From assembly GCF_029076445.1 (NCBI RefSeq), contig NZ_JARESG010000001.1, forward strand, positions 1 to 64,000: a DNA stretch of 64,000 nucleotides. Reading direction: 5' to 3'. Each line of letters begins with the position of its first letter. Position 1 is the first letter of the stretch. Positions 25,715 to 33,717 of this stretch are shown here, piece by piece. Position numbers and translations under genes: made by a program. The notes under the pieces were generated by a model. The model searched no databases. It had not been told where the DNA came from and saw nothing but the letters and a program-made list of their open reading frames with translations. The DNA comes from Pseudarthrobacter naphthalenicus (lineage in GTDB: Bacteria; Actinomycetota; Actinomycetes; Actinomycetales; Micrococcaceae).

Positions 25715-26744
25715 GTTCCTGTCCGGCTCCGCGCCGGATGCCGCCCCCGCCCCTTCACGGGACGGCGATGCTGCAAGCAGCATCGCGTCCCGCTCAGGAA
25801 GGCCCGATGCCACTCCCTGGGCGGCATCCGGCGCTGCGCCCGCAGCCCGCGAGCACGTCCATGCCGCCCTGACCCGCACGTCCACCGGGACCGAGGACCT
25901 GCGGGAGCTCGAATCCGGGCTGGACTCGCTGCAGTCCGATACCTCGCGCAAGCACCGGATCGACTGGAGCCGGGTGCTCCTGCCCGTGGCCGCCCTGGTG
26001 GTCCTGGTCCTGGTCTGGCAGTTTTACGTCTCGCTGGGCGTCAAGCGCCGTGACCTCGTCCCGGGCCCGCTCGACGTCCTGGGACAGGTTGGAGTGCTCT
26101 GGGGCGAGGGCAAGCTGCAGGAAGCGGTCTGGACCTCGCTCCAGCGCGGAGTAGTGGGGTTCCTGATCTCGGTGGCCATCGCCACTCCTGTCGGACTCCT
26201 CCTGGCCCAGGTTGCTCCGCTCCGCCGTGCCTTCGGGCCCTTGATTTCAGGCCTGCAGGTGCTGCCCTCCGTGGCCTGGGTTCCGGCCGCGATCATCTGG
26301 TTCGGGCTGACCGATGCCACCGTGTACTTCGTCATCTTCATGGGAGCCATCCCCTCCATCATCAACGGGCTGATCTCCGGCGTGGACCAGATCCCGCCCC
26401 AATACCGCCGGGTGGGCACGGTCCTGGGCGCGAACCGTTTCCAGATGGCCCTGCAGATCATCCTTCCCGCCGCGCTGCCCGGATACCTCAGCGGTCTCAA
26501 GCAGGGCTGGGCCTTCTCCTGGCGGTCCCTCATGGCCGCTGAAATCATTGCCGTCGGCGGCACCATCGGCTTTGGCCTGGGTTCGCTGCTGGATCAGGGC
26601 CGGGTTCTTTCCGACATGACCATCGTGATGGCCGCCATCCTGCTGATCCTCGCCGTCGGCATCCTCATCGAGCTTTTGGTGTTCGGGCCCATCGAGAAGC
26701 GACTCCTCCGCAGCCGCGGCCTCCTCGCCGGCAGCACCCGCTAG
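25704..26744 (+). CDS. ssuC: Sulfonate ABC transporter, permease
   Basis: Permease of 346 residues with a long hydrophilic N-terminal region (about 85 residues, rich in Ala/Ser/Arg) that is unusual compared with the about 260-residue SsuC of enterics. Six membrane spans follow, with the EAA-type loop near YRRVGTVLGANRFQMALQIILPAALPGYLSG. ATG at 25,704 lies inside the ssuB end, implying coupled translation. The stop is followed by a clear terminator, so the operon is ssuABC. Confidence 0.9.
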   Translation: MPSKFLSGSAPDAAPAPSRDGDAASSIASRSGRPDATPWAASGAAPAAREHVHAALTRTSTGTEDLRELESGLDSLQSDTSRKHRIDWSRVLLPVAALVVLVLVWQFYVSLGVKRRDLVPGPLDVLGQVGVLWGEGKLQEAVWTSLQRGVVGFLISVAIATPVGLLLAQVAPLRRAFGPLISGLQVLPSVAWVPAAIIWFGLTDATVYFVIFMGAIPSIINGLISGVDQIPPQYRRVGTVLGANRFQMALQIILPAALPGYLSGLKQGWAFSWRSLMAAEIIAVGGTIGFGLGSLLDQGRVLSDMTIVMAAILLILAVGILIELLVFGPIEKRLLRSRGLLAGSTR

Positions 26745-26779
26745 GCCGCTCTACCTAAGAGGCACACAAGTTCCGCTCA

Positions 26780-26820
26780 ATGCCCGACGGCGAGTCCCGC
26801 CGTCGGGCATTGCTGTTTCC
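26780..26820 (+). terminator. Terminator after ssuABC
   Basis: ATGCCCGACGGCG (26,780-26,792) pairs perfectly with CGCCGTCGGGCAT (26,798-26,810), followed by TGCTGTTTCC. A classical stable hairpin 36 bases after the ssuC stop. Confidence 0.8.
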
Positions 26821-26836
26821 TCCGCCAGCGGCCAAA

Positions 26837-26909
26837 CCGGGGCGCTTCGACACGGACACGCCGCTGATTCGGCCGGTTCGGGGCCCGAGCCCCGTCAATG
26901 TGCCCCAGG
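26837..26909. repeat. Palindromic repeat family A, copy 3
   Basis: CCGGGGCGCTTCGACACGG, then ACGCCG, a GGGGCCCG core, and CGTCAATGTGCCCC. It aligns in direct orientation with copy 4 about 330 bases downstream; the two bracket a decayed SRPBCC gene. Confidence 0.75.
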
Positions 26910-26951
26910 ACGGCGGGCGGCTGGGCCTGAGGGCTCTGGCAGACTGGCGCC

Positions 26952-27178
26952 ATGACCGTCGGCTTTGTATGCCGCACCGAGTCCACCCATCCGCGGGAGC
27001 GACTGTTCGACCTCGCCCGAGCGGATGCATCATGACGGACCGGGTGGAGTTCACCGCGCTCTTCGGGATCCTGGGGCGCCTCGTCGAGAAGCTGGTCCTA
27101 CGCCGATACCTGGAGCGCCTCATCGCCCACCGTGGGAGGTTCCTGGCCGGCGCCACCAGCCGAACCGGGGCACATTGA
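26952..27178 (+). pseudogene. Remnant of an SRPBCC-family gene with internal deletion
   Basis: ATG at 26,952 opens a 27-codon frame whose first 22 residues (with HPRERLFDLAR) look like the start of a ligand-binding SRPBCC protein. After a frame change, 27,032-27,150 encodes VEFTALFGILGRLVEKLVLRRY and the helix that closes such proteins. About 90-100 residues of the middle of the fold are missing. The second part has an ATG of its own but cannot fold alone. The end runs into palindromic repeat copy 4. This is best read as a gene that lost its centre by deletion. Confidence 0.72.
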
Positions 27179-27237
27179 CACGGAAACGCCGCCCCCTGAG
27201 CCCGCCCGGGGCCCGGTCACCGGCAATATGCCCCCCG
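27164..27237. repeat. Palindromic repeat family A, copy 4
   Basis: ACCGGGGCACATTGACACGG, ACGCCG, GGGGCCCG and CAATATGCCCC reproduce copy 3 in the same orientation. It overlaps the last codons of the SRPBCC remnant. Between it and the siroheme synthase start (27,238-27,333) I see GTGACGC and TACGTGAAC, possible promoter elements only. Confidence 0.75.
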
Positions 27238-27333
27238 ACGGCGCCCCGGCCATATGTGACGCGGCGTTACCTTACGTGAACGGGTGTTTCCGCCGCCATT
27301 GGTGGTCATACGGCGCGGCCCTACCGTTGATCC

Positions 27334-28632
27334 ATGGCAATTCAGGATATTTACCCCACCGCGCTGCGGCTCCTCGGCCGCCCCGTGCTGGTGGTGGGCG
27401 GCGGCCCGGTGGCTGCCCGCCGCGCCAAAGGACTGCTCGACGCCGGTGCGCAGGTCACCGTCGTGGCTCCCGCTGCCTCCGCCGCTCTCCAGGAACTGGC
27501 CAACGCCGGGCTCCTCACCTGGGAGCCGCGGCCCTACCGCCGCGAAGACGTGGACGGCGTCTGGTTCGTCCAGACGGCAACCGGCGATCCCGCCGTGGAC
27601 ACCGAAGTTTCACAAGACGCCGAGGCACAGCGCATCTGGTGCGTCAACGCCTCCGACCACGAAGCCTCAGCGGCCTGGACCCCCGCCGTCGCCGTGGTGG
27701 ATGACGTGCACATTGCCGTCAACGCCGGGGGAGACCCGCGCCGCGCCATGGCCCTGCGCAACGCCGTCGCCACCGCACTCGAAACGGGCGACCTCCCGCT
27801 GCGCCGCCGCCGTGCCCACCGCGGCTCCGTTGCCCTCGTGGGCGGCGGACCGGGCGATACCGGCCTCATCACCGTCCGCGGCCGCCGCCTCCTGGGCCAG
27901 GCCGACGTCGTGGTGGCTGACCGCCTGGGCCCGCGCGAACTCCTGAACGAACTCGCCCCGGACGTCCGCGTCATCGAAGTGGGCAAGACCCCCGGCCACC
28001 ACCCTGTCCCGCAGGCCGACATCAACCGCATCCTCGTCGATGAGGCGCAGCAGGGCCACCGCGTGGTCCGGCTCAAGGGCGGCGACCCGTACGTGCTGGG
28101 CCGCGGCGGCGAGGAAGCCGAATACTGCCGGCAGCACGGCGTCGAGGTGGAAGTCGTCTCCGGCGTCACCTCCGCGATCTCCGTTCCGGCCGCCGCCGGC
28201 ATCCCCGTCACGCACCGCGGCCTGGCCAAGGGCTTCAGCGTGGTCACCGGCCACGAGGAACTGTCCGAGGTTCCTGCCCGGGCCGACCACACTGTGGTGC
28301 TGCTCATGGGAGTGGGCCAGCTCCGCGATTCGGCGTCCGCTCTGGGCAAAGCCGGTCTCCCTGCGGACACCCCCGTTGGTATTGTTGAAAACGGCTATTT
28401 GCCGAATCAGCGCGTGACCATCGGCACGCTAGGTTCCATCGCCGACCAGGCAGAGGCCATCGGCGTCGCAAATCCTGCGGTGATCGTGATCGGTGACGTT
28501 GTCCGCGTCAGCCCCTTCGCGCCGTCGCACTTCAAGACCGCCGATTACAGCACCACCACCCCGAACCGCCCCCGCACGAACCAGACCACACCAAGCAACA
28601 CCCCGAGAACCACCAGCGTCCTCACCCCCTAG
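27334..28632 (+). CDS. cysG: Siroheme synthase: precorrin-2 dehydrogenase plus uroporphyrinogen-III methyltransferase
   Basis: Bifunctional 432-residue protein making sirohydrochlorin. The N-terminal NAD-binding domain (VVGGGPVAARRAKGLL, about 20-35) would oxidise precorrin-2. The C-terminal SAM methyltransferase begins with VGGGPGDTGLITVRG (about 168-182), with KGGDPYVLGRGGEE as the family signature, and methylates uroporphyrinogen III twice. Chelation may be shared with the CbiX-like enzyme at 15,495. The last about 30 residues are a Thr/Pro/Asn-rich tail with no counterpart in the family. It serves the sulfite reductase. Confidence 0.9.
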   Translation: MAIQDIYPTALRLLGRPVLVVGGGPVAARRAKGLLDAGAQVTVVAPAASAALQELANAGLLTWEPRPYRREDVDGVWFVQTATGDPAVDTEVSQDAEAQRIWCVNASDHEASAAWTPAVAVVDDVHIAVNAGGDPRRAMALRNAVATALETGDLPLRRRRAHRGSVALVGGGPGDTGLITVRGRRLLGQADVVVADRLGPRELLNELAPDVRVIEVGKTPGHHPVPQADINRILVDEAQQGHRVVRLKGGDPYVLGRGGEEAEYCRQHGVEVEVVSGVTSAISVPAAAGIPVTHRGLAKGFSVVTGHEELSEVPARADHTVVLLMGVGQLRDSASALGKAGLPADTPVGIVENGYLPNQRVTIGTLGSIADQAEAIGVANPAVIVIGDVVRVSPFAPSHFKTADYSTTTPNRPRTNQTTPSNTPRTTSVLTP

Positions 28633-28638
28633 CCCCCA

Positions 28639-28704
28639 CCCAACTAGGTAGCAGCAAGTGTCGTTATGAGCCCTCAAAACGACAGATAGCGCTACCTAGT
28701 TGGG
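28639..28704. repeat. Palindromic repeat family B, copy 2
   Basis: CCCAACTAGGTAGC at the left is perfectly complementary to GCTACCTAGTTGGG at the right; the centre has AGTGTCGTT and AACGACA around GAGCCCTC. It is the same element as at 4,773-4,838. It lies in the short gap between siroheme synthase and the ferredoxin reductase gene, beginning seven bases after the stop. Confidence 0.85.
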
Positions 28705-28731
28705 ACGGACCGAAGAAGAAGGAACACAGCC

Positions 28732-30198
28732 GTGTCATCAAGCACCTCCGTAGGATCTGCCGAGCGTCCGCTGCGCGTTGCCGTCGTGGGCTCCGGCCCG
28801 GCCGGCGTTTACGCCGCGGACATCATCACCAAGAGCGAAGCCGTCAAGAGCGGCGAGCTGACCGTCAGCATCGACCTCTTTGACCGCTACCCGGCACCCT
28901 ACGGCCTGATCCGCTACGGCGTGGCACCGGACCACCCGCGCATCAAGGGCATCGTCAACGCACTGCACAAGGTCCTGGACCGTGGCGATATCCGCTTCTT
29001 CGGCAACGTGGAGTACGGCACGGACCTCACCATCGAGGACCTCCGGACCCACTACGACGCCGTCATCTTCGCCACCGGCGCCATCAAGGACGCGGACCTG
29101 AACATCCCGGGCATCGAACTGGAGGGTTCCTTTGGCGGCGCGGACTTCGTCTCCTGGTACGACGGCCACCCGGATGTCCCCCGTGAATGGCCCCTCGAGG
29201 CCAAGGAGATCGCCGTGATCGGCAACGGCAACGTGGCCCTGGACGTGGCCCGCGTCCTGTCCAAGCACGCCGACGACCTGCTGGTCTCCGAAATCCCGGA
29301 CAACGTCTACGCGGGGCTGAAGGCCTCGCCCGTCACGGACGTGCACGTCTTCGGCCGCCGCGGCCCCGCCCAGGTCAAGTTCACCCCGCTGGAGCTCCGC
29401 GAGCTGTCCCACTCCAAGGACGTGGACATCATCCTGTACGCCGAGGACTTCGAGTTCGACGAGGAATCGGACCGCCAGATCCAGAGCAACAACCAGACCA
29501 AAACCATGGTGGGCACCCTCACCAACTGGATCGCCGAACAGCCCGAGGACCTCTCCGAGCTCAAGGCCTCCCGCCGCCTGCACCTGCACTTCCTGCACAG
29601 CCCCGTGGAAATCTACGATTCCCCGGAGAACCCGGGCCAGGTTGCCGGCATGAAGTTCGAGCGCACCGAACTGGACGGCACCGGCAACGCCCGCGGCACC
29701 GGCGAGTTCGTGGACTACCCTGTCCAGGCCGTGTACCGCGCCATCGGCTACTTCGGTTCGGCGCTGCCGGACGTGGAGTTCGACCACAAAAAGGGCGTGG
29801 TCCCGAACGACGGCGGCCGCGTCCTGGATGCCTCCGGAACCCATGTGCCGGGCATCTACGCCACCGGCTGGATCAAGCGCGGCCCCGTCGGCCTGATCGG
29901 CCACACCAAGGGCGACGCCCTCGAGACCGTGACGTACCTGCTGGAAGACCGCCAGAACCTGCCCTTAGCCCAGGCACCCGAGGCGGACGCCGTCGTCGAA
30001 CTTCTCGACGCCCGCGGTGTGAAGTTCACCAGCTGGGAGGGCTGGCTTGCCCTGGACGCCCACGAACTCGCACTCGGCGCGGCGGCCACGGAGGCCGGCG
30101 GCTCCCACGGCGTGGAGGTCAAGCGTGAGCGCATCAAGGTGGTGCCGCGCGAGGACATGGTTGCCATCTCCCGCGACGGCGTCACCGCCACGGTCTAG
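28732..30198 (+). CDS. fprA: Ferredoxin-NADP+ reductase, FprA type (copy 1)
   Basis: FAD-dependent NADPH:ferredoxin oxidoreductase of the adrenodoxin-reductase type, 488 residues. The FAD fold VVGSGPAGVYAAD is near the N-terminus, with APYGLIRYGVAPDHPRIKG after it; the NADP fold is IGNGNVALDVARVL (about 165-178). ATGWIKRGPVGLIGHTKGDA closes the FAD site. GTG at 28,732 follows AGAAGGAA. Placed after siroheme synthase, it may feed electrons to ferredoxin for the sulfite reductase. A paralogue lies at 51,913. Confidence 0.92.
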   Translation: MSSSTSVGSAERPLRVAVVGSGPAGVYAADIITKSEAVKSGELTVSIDLFDRYPAPYGLIRYGVAPDHPRIKGIVNALHKVLDRGDIRFFGNVEYGTDLTIEDLRTHYDAVIFATGAIKDADLNIPGIELEGSFGGADFVSWYDGHPDVPREWPLEAKEIAVIGNGNVALDVARVLSKHADDLLVSEIPDNVYAGLKASPVTDVHVFGRRGPAQVKFTPLELRELSHSKDVDIILYAEDFEFDEESDRQIQSNNQTKTMVGTLTNWIAEQPEDLSELKASRRLHLHFLHSPVEIYDSPENPGQVAGMKFERTELDGTGNARGTGEFVDYPVQAVYRAIGYFGSALPDVEFDHKKGVVPNDGGRVLDASGTHVPGIYATGWIKRGPVGLIGHTKGDALETVTYLLEDRQNLPLAQAPEADAVVELLDARGVKFTSWEGWLALDAHELALGAAATEAGGSHGVEVKRERIKVVPREDMVAISRDGVTATV

Positions 30199-30209
30199 CA
30201 GCCAGGACA

Positions 30210-30276
30210 AGCAACGCGGGGTCACTTTACGCCCGATTTCACCGCGGAATTGAGCGGAAAGTGACCCCGCGTTGCT
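30210..30276. repeat. Palindromic repeat family C
   Basis: AGCAACGCGGGGTCACTTT and its reverse complement form 19-base perfect arms around a 29-base centre that includes ACGCCCGATTTC. It separates fprA from the convergent deacetylase gene and could act as a bidirectional terminator. A half copy is at 37,351-37,378. Confidence 0.8.
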
Positions 30277-30308
30277 GCGTTCCGGATTCCGCTTCTGAGC
30301 CGGCCGGG

Positions 30309-31058
30309 TCACGAACCGGCTGGCACCACGACTCCAAAGGAGCCCTCGTTGAGTGCGTCGGCCGTCGCGGAGGGAGCCACCACGCCAAAGTCGTAGCCCT
30401 GCGCCCGCAGCGCGTCGATGGTGCCGGCAAGGTAGGTCCACTGCGACGCCGGGCAGGACAGGACGTCGTTCCCGTCGTGGAGCAGAATGATCGCGCCGGG
30501 CGCCGCTTCGTCCAGGACGTACTTCTGGACGCCGGCCGCACCGGGGCATTCAAAATCGCCGGGTTGGCCTACGTGCCAGTGCCATTGGATCCCGCCGCTC
30601 ATGCCGAGGCCCCTAATGTACTCGAGGGAGTAGGGGGTGCTGTTTCCGAACGGGAAACGCACGAGCTTTGGCGCCGTGCCGGTGATGGTCTGGATCGCGG
30701 TGTTGGTGCGGTCAATTTCCTGCTTCTGGCTTGCCTGGTTGAGGTCCGGGAAGTTGGCGTGATCCCACGCGTGGTTGCCGATGACGTGCCCCTCGGCTTC
30801 GATTCGGCGGACGAGGTCGGGGTACTGCTGTGCGTGGGAGCCCTGGAGGAAGAACGTCGCCTTGACCCCCTTCTGTTTGAGGACGTCGAGGACGAATGCG
30901 GTGCGCTCGGCCGAGGGCCCGTCGTCGAAGGTCAGGCCGATCAGCGGCTTGTCGGCGGCTTGGGCCGCCACGGTTGGGGTGCCGCCCAGCAAAGCCAGGA
31001 CCAGGCTCGCGCCCGCCAGGGACGTGACGGCAATCTTGCTCTTTCTCATGGTGCTCAT
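30309..31058 (-). CDS. Secreted polysaccharide deacetylase (NodB domain)
   Basis: Exported carbohydrate esterase of family CE4, 249 residues. A signal peptide with AQAAD-type cleavage (about residue 35) precedes the NodB domain. The TFDDG motif carries the catalytic base and metal Asp; NHAWDH gives the two metal His; RFPFG is motif 3; ILLHDG near the end is motif 5. Peptidoglycan or chitooligosaccharide N-deacetylation is typical. It is a single gene. ATG at 31,058 is used; another ATG lies three codons in. Confidence 0.87.
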   Translation of the reverse strand: MSTMRKSKIAVTSLAGASLVLALLGGTPTVAAQAADKPLIGLTFDDGPSAERTAFVLDVLKQKGVKATFFLQGSHAQQYPDLVRRIEAEGHVIGNHAWDHANFPDLNQASQKQEIDRTNTAIQTITGTAPKLVRFPFGNSTPYSLEYIRGLGMSGGIQWHWHVGQPGDFECPGAAGVQKYVLDEAAPGAIILLHDGNDVLSCPASQWTYLAGTIDALRAQGYDFGVVAPSATADALNEGSFGVVVPAGS

Positions 31059-31272
31059 CTTCCCTTCCGTAGGGTGTCTGCAACCTTGCTAGAGGAGCAC
31101 CTTACGGCGGCACCCGGGCACTGTAAACACCTAATTTCCGGGCAGGCCGCCGCCGGGGACAACCATGGGGTACGGCATTGGGGTCACATAGGGGGGGCGG
31201 CCATCAGATAGGGGTTTGCTGTGCGGCCGGCACACCAGTTGGGGCCGGCCCCACCAGCAGCGGCCTTCCATA

Positions 31273-31713
31273 TCAACGCCCGGCGCCGCCCGCGGCCATC
31301 AGTTCGAGCCGCTTGAGGGTTTCCGTGTTGCGCACGTCGATCACGGGGTCGCGCACCAGCTTGGGGATCAGCTTTCCGGGGCCCTTGATGGCGTCCTCGG
31401 CGATGGTGACGCGGCACTGTGCGCCCATGTCCTCCAGGGTGATGGCCACCTTGGCTTCGCCGATGGGCCACCCGCGTGCCACCAGTTCCAGCGAGCGGCC
31501 GGGCTCGACGGCGGTCACGCGGCTGCTGTCGTCTATCAGCAGCGGCCAGGCGCCCACGGAATGGTGCAGCCGGGCCCCAAGTTCGGGCCAGTGGCCGTCA
31601 ACGGCCCGGATCCTCGAGGCGCCCACCACCCAGCCGGAGTACAGCCAGCCATCGGCGATGACCTTCCAGACGTCTTCGGCCGGGGAGTTGAATACGCGGG
31701 AAACGGTTGACAT
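31273..31713 (-). CDS. SRPBCC-family protein
   Basis: A 146-residue helix-grip protein of the polyketide cyclase/START-like superfamily. It opens with RVFNSPAEDVWKVIADGWLYSGWV, a first strand and helix typical of the family, and ends with a long C-terminal helix containing RNTETLKRLELMA. A hydrophobic ligand cavity is expected but the ligand is unknown. It is read towards the deacetylase gene with a 214-base gap (31,059-31,272) in which I see no gene. It belongs to a different subfamily from the remnant at 26,952. Confidence 0.78.
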   Translation of the reverse strand: MSTVSRVFNSPAEDVWKVIADGWLYSGWVVGASRIRAVDGHWPELGARLHHSVGAWPLLIDDSSRVTAVEPGRSLELVARGWPIGEAKVAITLEDMGAQCRVTIAEDAIKGPGKLIPKLVRDPVIDVRNTETLKRLELMAAGGAGR

Positions 31714-31764
31714 GGCTTGCCTTCCTTTTGGTGGTGCGAAAAGCCCTTACATGGTGGGAAAAGG

Positions 31765-32592
31765 CTACATGCGTCCGAAGCGGGCACGGACGAGGGCAAA
31801 GACGCCGTAGCAGATGAAACCGAACCCGACTGCGACGAGCAGGTAGGGGCCAAACGGGTGGTCGCGGAGCGCCTTCAGGCTTCCGTCCAAGCCGGTGGAC
31901 TCTTCGGGGCTGCGCTTCCCGGCGGCGATGACGAAGAGCAAACCCGCGAGGTTCAAGGCGATGCCTTTGGCCACGTGCCCGGTGACGCCCAGGGAGTCGA
32001 TCAGCCGGCCACGGCGGGTCCCGTCAAAGTGCAAGAGTTCCTCCTTGAACCCGCGCCGGAGTCCCTTGACTACGAAGTAGACTCCCACCCCCATGACGGT
32101 GAGGCCCAGCGCCACCAGCGCAGGCAGCCCAAGCGGGGTAGTGAGCAGGGCGGTGCTGAAGTCGCGGGTGGTTTCGCCGGAGTCCCCGCGCATTCCGACG
32201 GCGAACCCGGCGAAACTGAGCCCCACACTTCCGTAGGCGACGGCGAGGAAGCCGGAGGAGACCAGTTTGCCCAACCGCTCCTTGCGGGGCAGGTGCCTGG
32301 CGCGGAGGGTGGCTTCGCTCAGCTGCCAGAGGGCCAAGCCGGTGCAGGCGACCACGCAGACCCACAGGATGGCGGGTCCCCACGGGTTGGCGGCCAACTG
32401 CTCGATGGCCCCGGTGGGTTCCGCCTCACCAGGTTGCCCGAAGGCCAGCGCGATGGCGATGGCGCCGATGATGATGTGGAGCAGCGCCATCACGGCAAAT
32501 CCCGAGCGCGCCACGACGTCGAGCGCCTTGGTGTCGGACGCTTCCTCGACGGCGTCTGCCGCTTCACTGATGCCGGAATCCCCGTTTGTCAT
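31765..32592 (-). CDS. DUF1206 membrane protein
   Basis: A 275-residue integral membrane protein with six predicted spans arranged as three two-span repeats, each with a V-R/K-G-F/A type start (VVARSGFAVMALLHIIIGA, the segment after KLVSSGFLAVAYG, and GHVAKGIALNLAGLLF). This is the DUF1206 pattern of actinobacteria. Function unknown. It is three bases from the small gene upstream, so the two are probably co-transcribed and coupled. Confidence 0.85.
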   Translation of the reverse strand: MTNGDSGISEAADAVEEASDTKALDVVARSGFAVMALLHIIIGAIAIALAFGQPGEAEPTGAIEQLAANPWGPAILWVCVVACTGLALWQLSEATLRARHLPRKERLGKLVSSGFLAVAYGSVGLSFAGFAVGMRGDSGETTRDFSTALLTTPLGLPALVALGLTVMGVGVYFVVKGLRRGFKEELLHFDGTRRGRLIDSLGVTGHVAKGIALNLAGLLFVIAAGKRSPEESTGLDGSLKALRDHPFGPYLLVAVGFGFICYGVFALVRARFGRM

Positions 32593-32595
32593 GAC

Positions 32596-32910
32596 TTAGC
32601 CGTTCATGGGCCCCTCTGCGTGCAGTTTCCCGGCGCCGGGGCCCTCAACATGGACTGTGCAGCGGACCACCAGCTTGCCCGGGGCGTGGTCAAGCTCCAC
32701 CAGGCTGTCGTTGGCGCTCAACGACGTGAAGACCTCCGAGCCTTCCACCACCGTGACGCCGCGGGCCTTTGCCGTCTGGGTCGCGTTGTCCAGGGCTTCC
32801 TTCTCCAGGCCGGCCATATAGCCGCCGTCATTTTCCCTGGCAGGATCGCCGAAAGCCCAACCGAACAAAGTCCCTGTTTCCATGGCCACGATGTTACGCG
32901 TCCCCGTCAT
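32596..32910 (-). CDS. Small hypothetical protein
   Basis: A 104-residue soluble protein of unknown function. It has GTLFGWAFGDPARENDGG near the start and LVVRCTVHVEGP near the end, without recognisable catalytic residues. ATG at 32,910 has GGAAG upstream; ATG at 32,883 would start METGTLFGWAF and is an alternative. It ends just before the DUF1206 start, suggesting a two-gene operon. No family could be assigned. Confidence 0.65.
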   Translation of the reverse strand: MTGTRNIVAMETGTLFGWAFGDPARENDGGYMAGLEKEALDNATQTAKARGVTVVEGSEVFTSLSANDSLVELDHAPGKLVVRCTVHVEGPGAGKLHAEGPMNG

Positions 32911-33029
32911 GGACGGCGGACTTCCGTAACATTACTAAGTGTGCTTACCATGGCGTGTGCCTGACCTTCGGGAAATCGGCAACGACCGTACAAGCATTCG
33001 GAACCAGCTCAACGTGAGGAATACACATC

Positions 33030-33566
33030 ATGGCAGGAAATCTTGTTGCCCGCGCCGTTCACGACCTGACGGCCGCGGCGTGGTTCGGCGGTTCACTCAT
33101 GGGCGCAATCGGGCTGAACGGGGCGGCTGCGGAAGCCAAGGACCCGGCCGAACGTACCCGGCTCTCCAGCGCAGGCTGGATGAAGTGGGCGCCCGTGCAG
33201 ACGGCGGCGTTCGCCTCGCACCTGGTGGCGGACCTGGCCATTGCGTGGGAGAACAAGGGGCGCATTGCCAAGCAGGAGGGCGTGGCCCGGGACACGGTCA
33301 TCAAGACCGCGGTGACCGTGGCCGGCGCGGCCGTGACGCTTTATGCAGGCATCCTGGGCAAGAAGGTGGACCAGCTGGCGGACCAGGGCGGCGAGGGTGC
33401 CACCGAGCCCAGGGCCGGAGCTTCGGATGAGCTGAAGTCGGCGCAGCAGCAGCTCAAGATGCTGCAGTGGGCCATCCCGGGCTTCGCCGCAGCGGTGATC
33501 ATCCTCGGCGCCAAGCACGGTGAGATGCAGCGGCCCAAGAACGTGTTCGCCGGCCTCCGCTCCTAA
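33030..33566 (+). CDS. Hypothetical membrane-associated protein
   Basis: A 178-residue protein with an N-terminal region (GNLVARAVHDLTAAAWFGGSLMGAIGLNGAA) and two further hydrophobic segments (about 88-104, including VTVAGAAVTLYAGILG, and 149-163). A charged Glu/Gln/Lys stretch lies between. Three or four membrane spans are possible. I do not recognise the family. GAGG precedes the ATG. It is transcribed away from the DUF1206 pair and followed by a strong hairpin. Confidence 0.72.
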   Translation: MAGNLVARAVHDLTAAAWFGGSLMGAIGLNGAAAEAKDPAERTRLSSAGWMKWAPVQTAAFASHLVADLAIAWENKGRIAKQEGVARDTVIKTAVTVAGAAVTLYAGILGKKVDQLADQGGEGATEPRAGASDELKSAQQQLKMLQWAIPGFAAAVIILGAKHGEMQRPKNVFAGLRS

Positions 33567-33622
33567 CGGGAGCTCCTTACGGGAGCCGCTAACGGGAGCC
33601 GCGGCAGCAAAAGCAGGAAACG

Positions 33623-33664
33623 CACGACGGCGGTCCGGCACGTGGGTGCCGGACCGCCGTCGTG
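33623..33664. terminator. Bidirectional hairpin between convergent genes
   Basis: CACGACGGCGGTCCGGCAC (33,623-33,641) is perfectly complementary to 33,646-33,664 with a 4-base loop. It lies between the end of the hypothetical gene (33,566) and the convergent GntR gene, so it could stop transcription from both sides. Confidence 0.75.
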
Positions 33665-33717
33665 TGCGTCGATGTTAACTCACGCCCGGAGATGACGCCC
33701 CAGCAGCCCGGGCCGGG

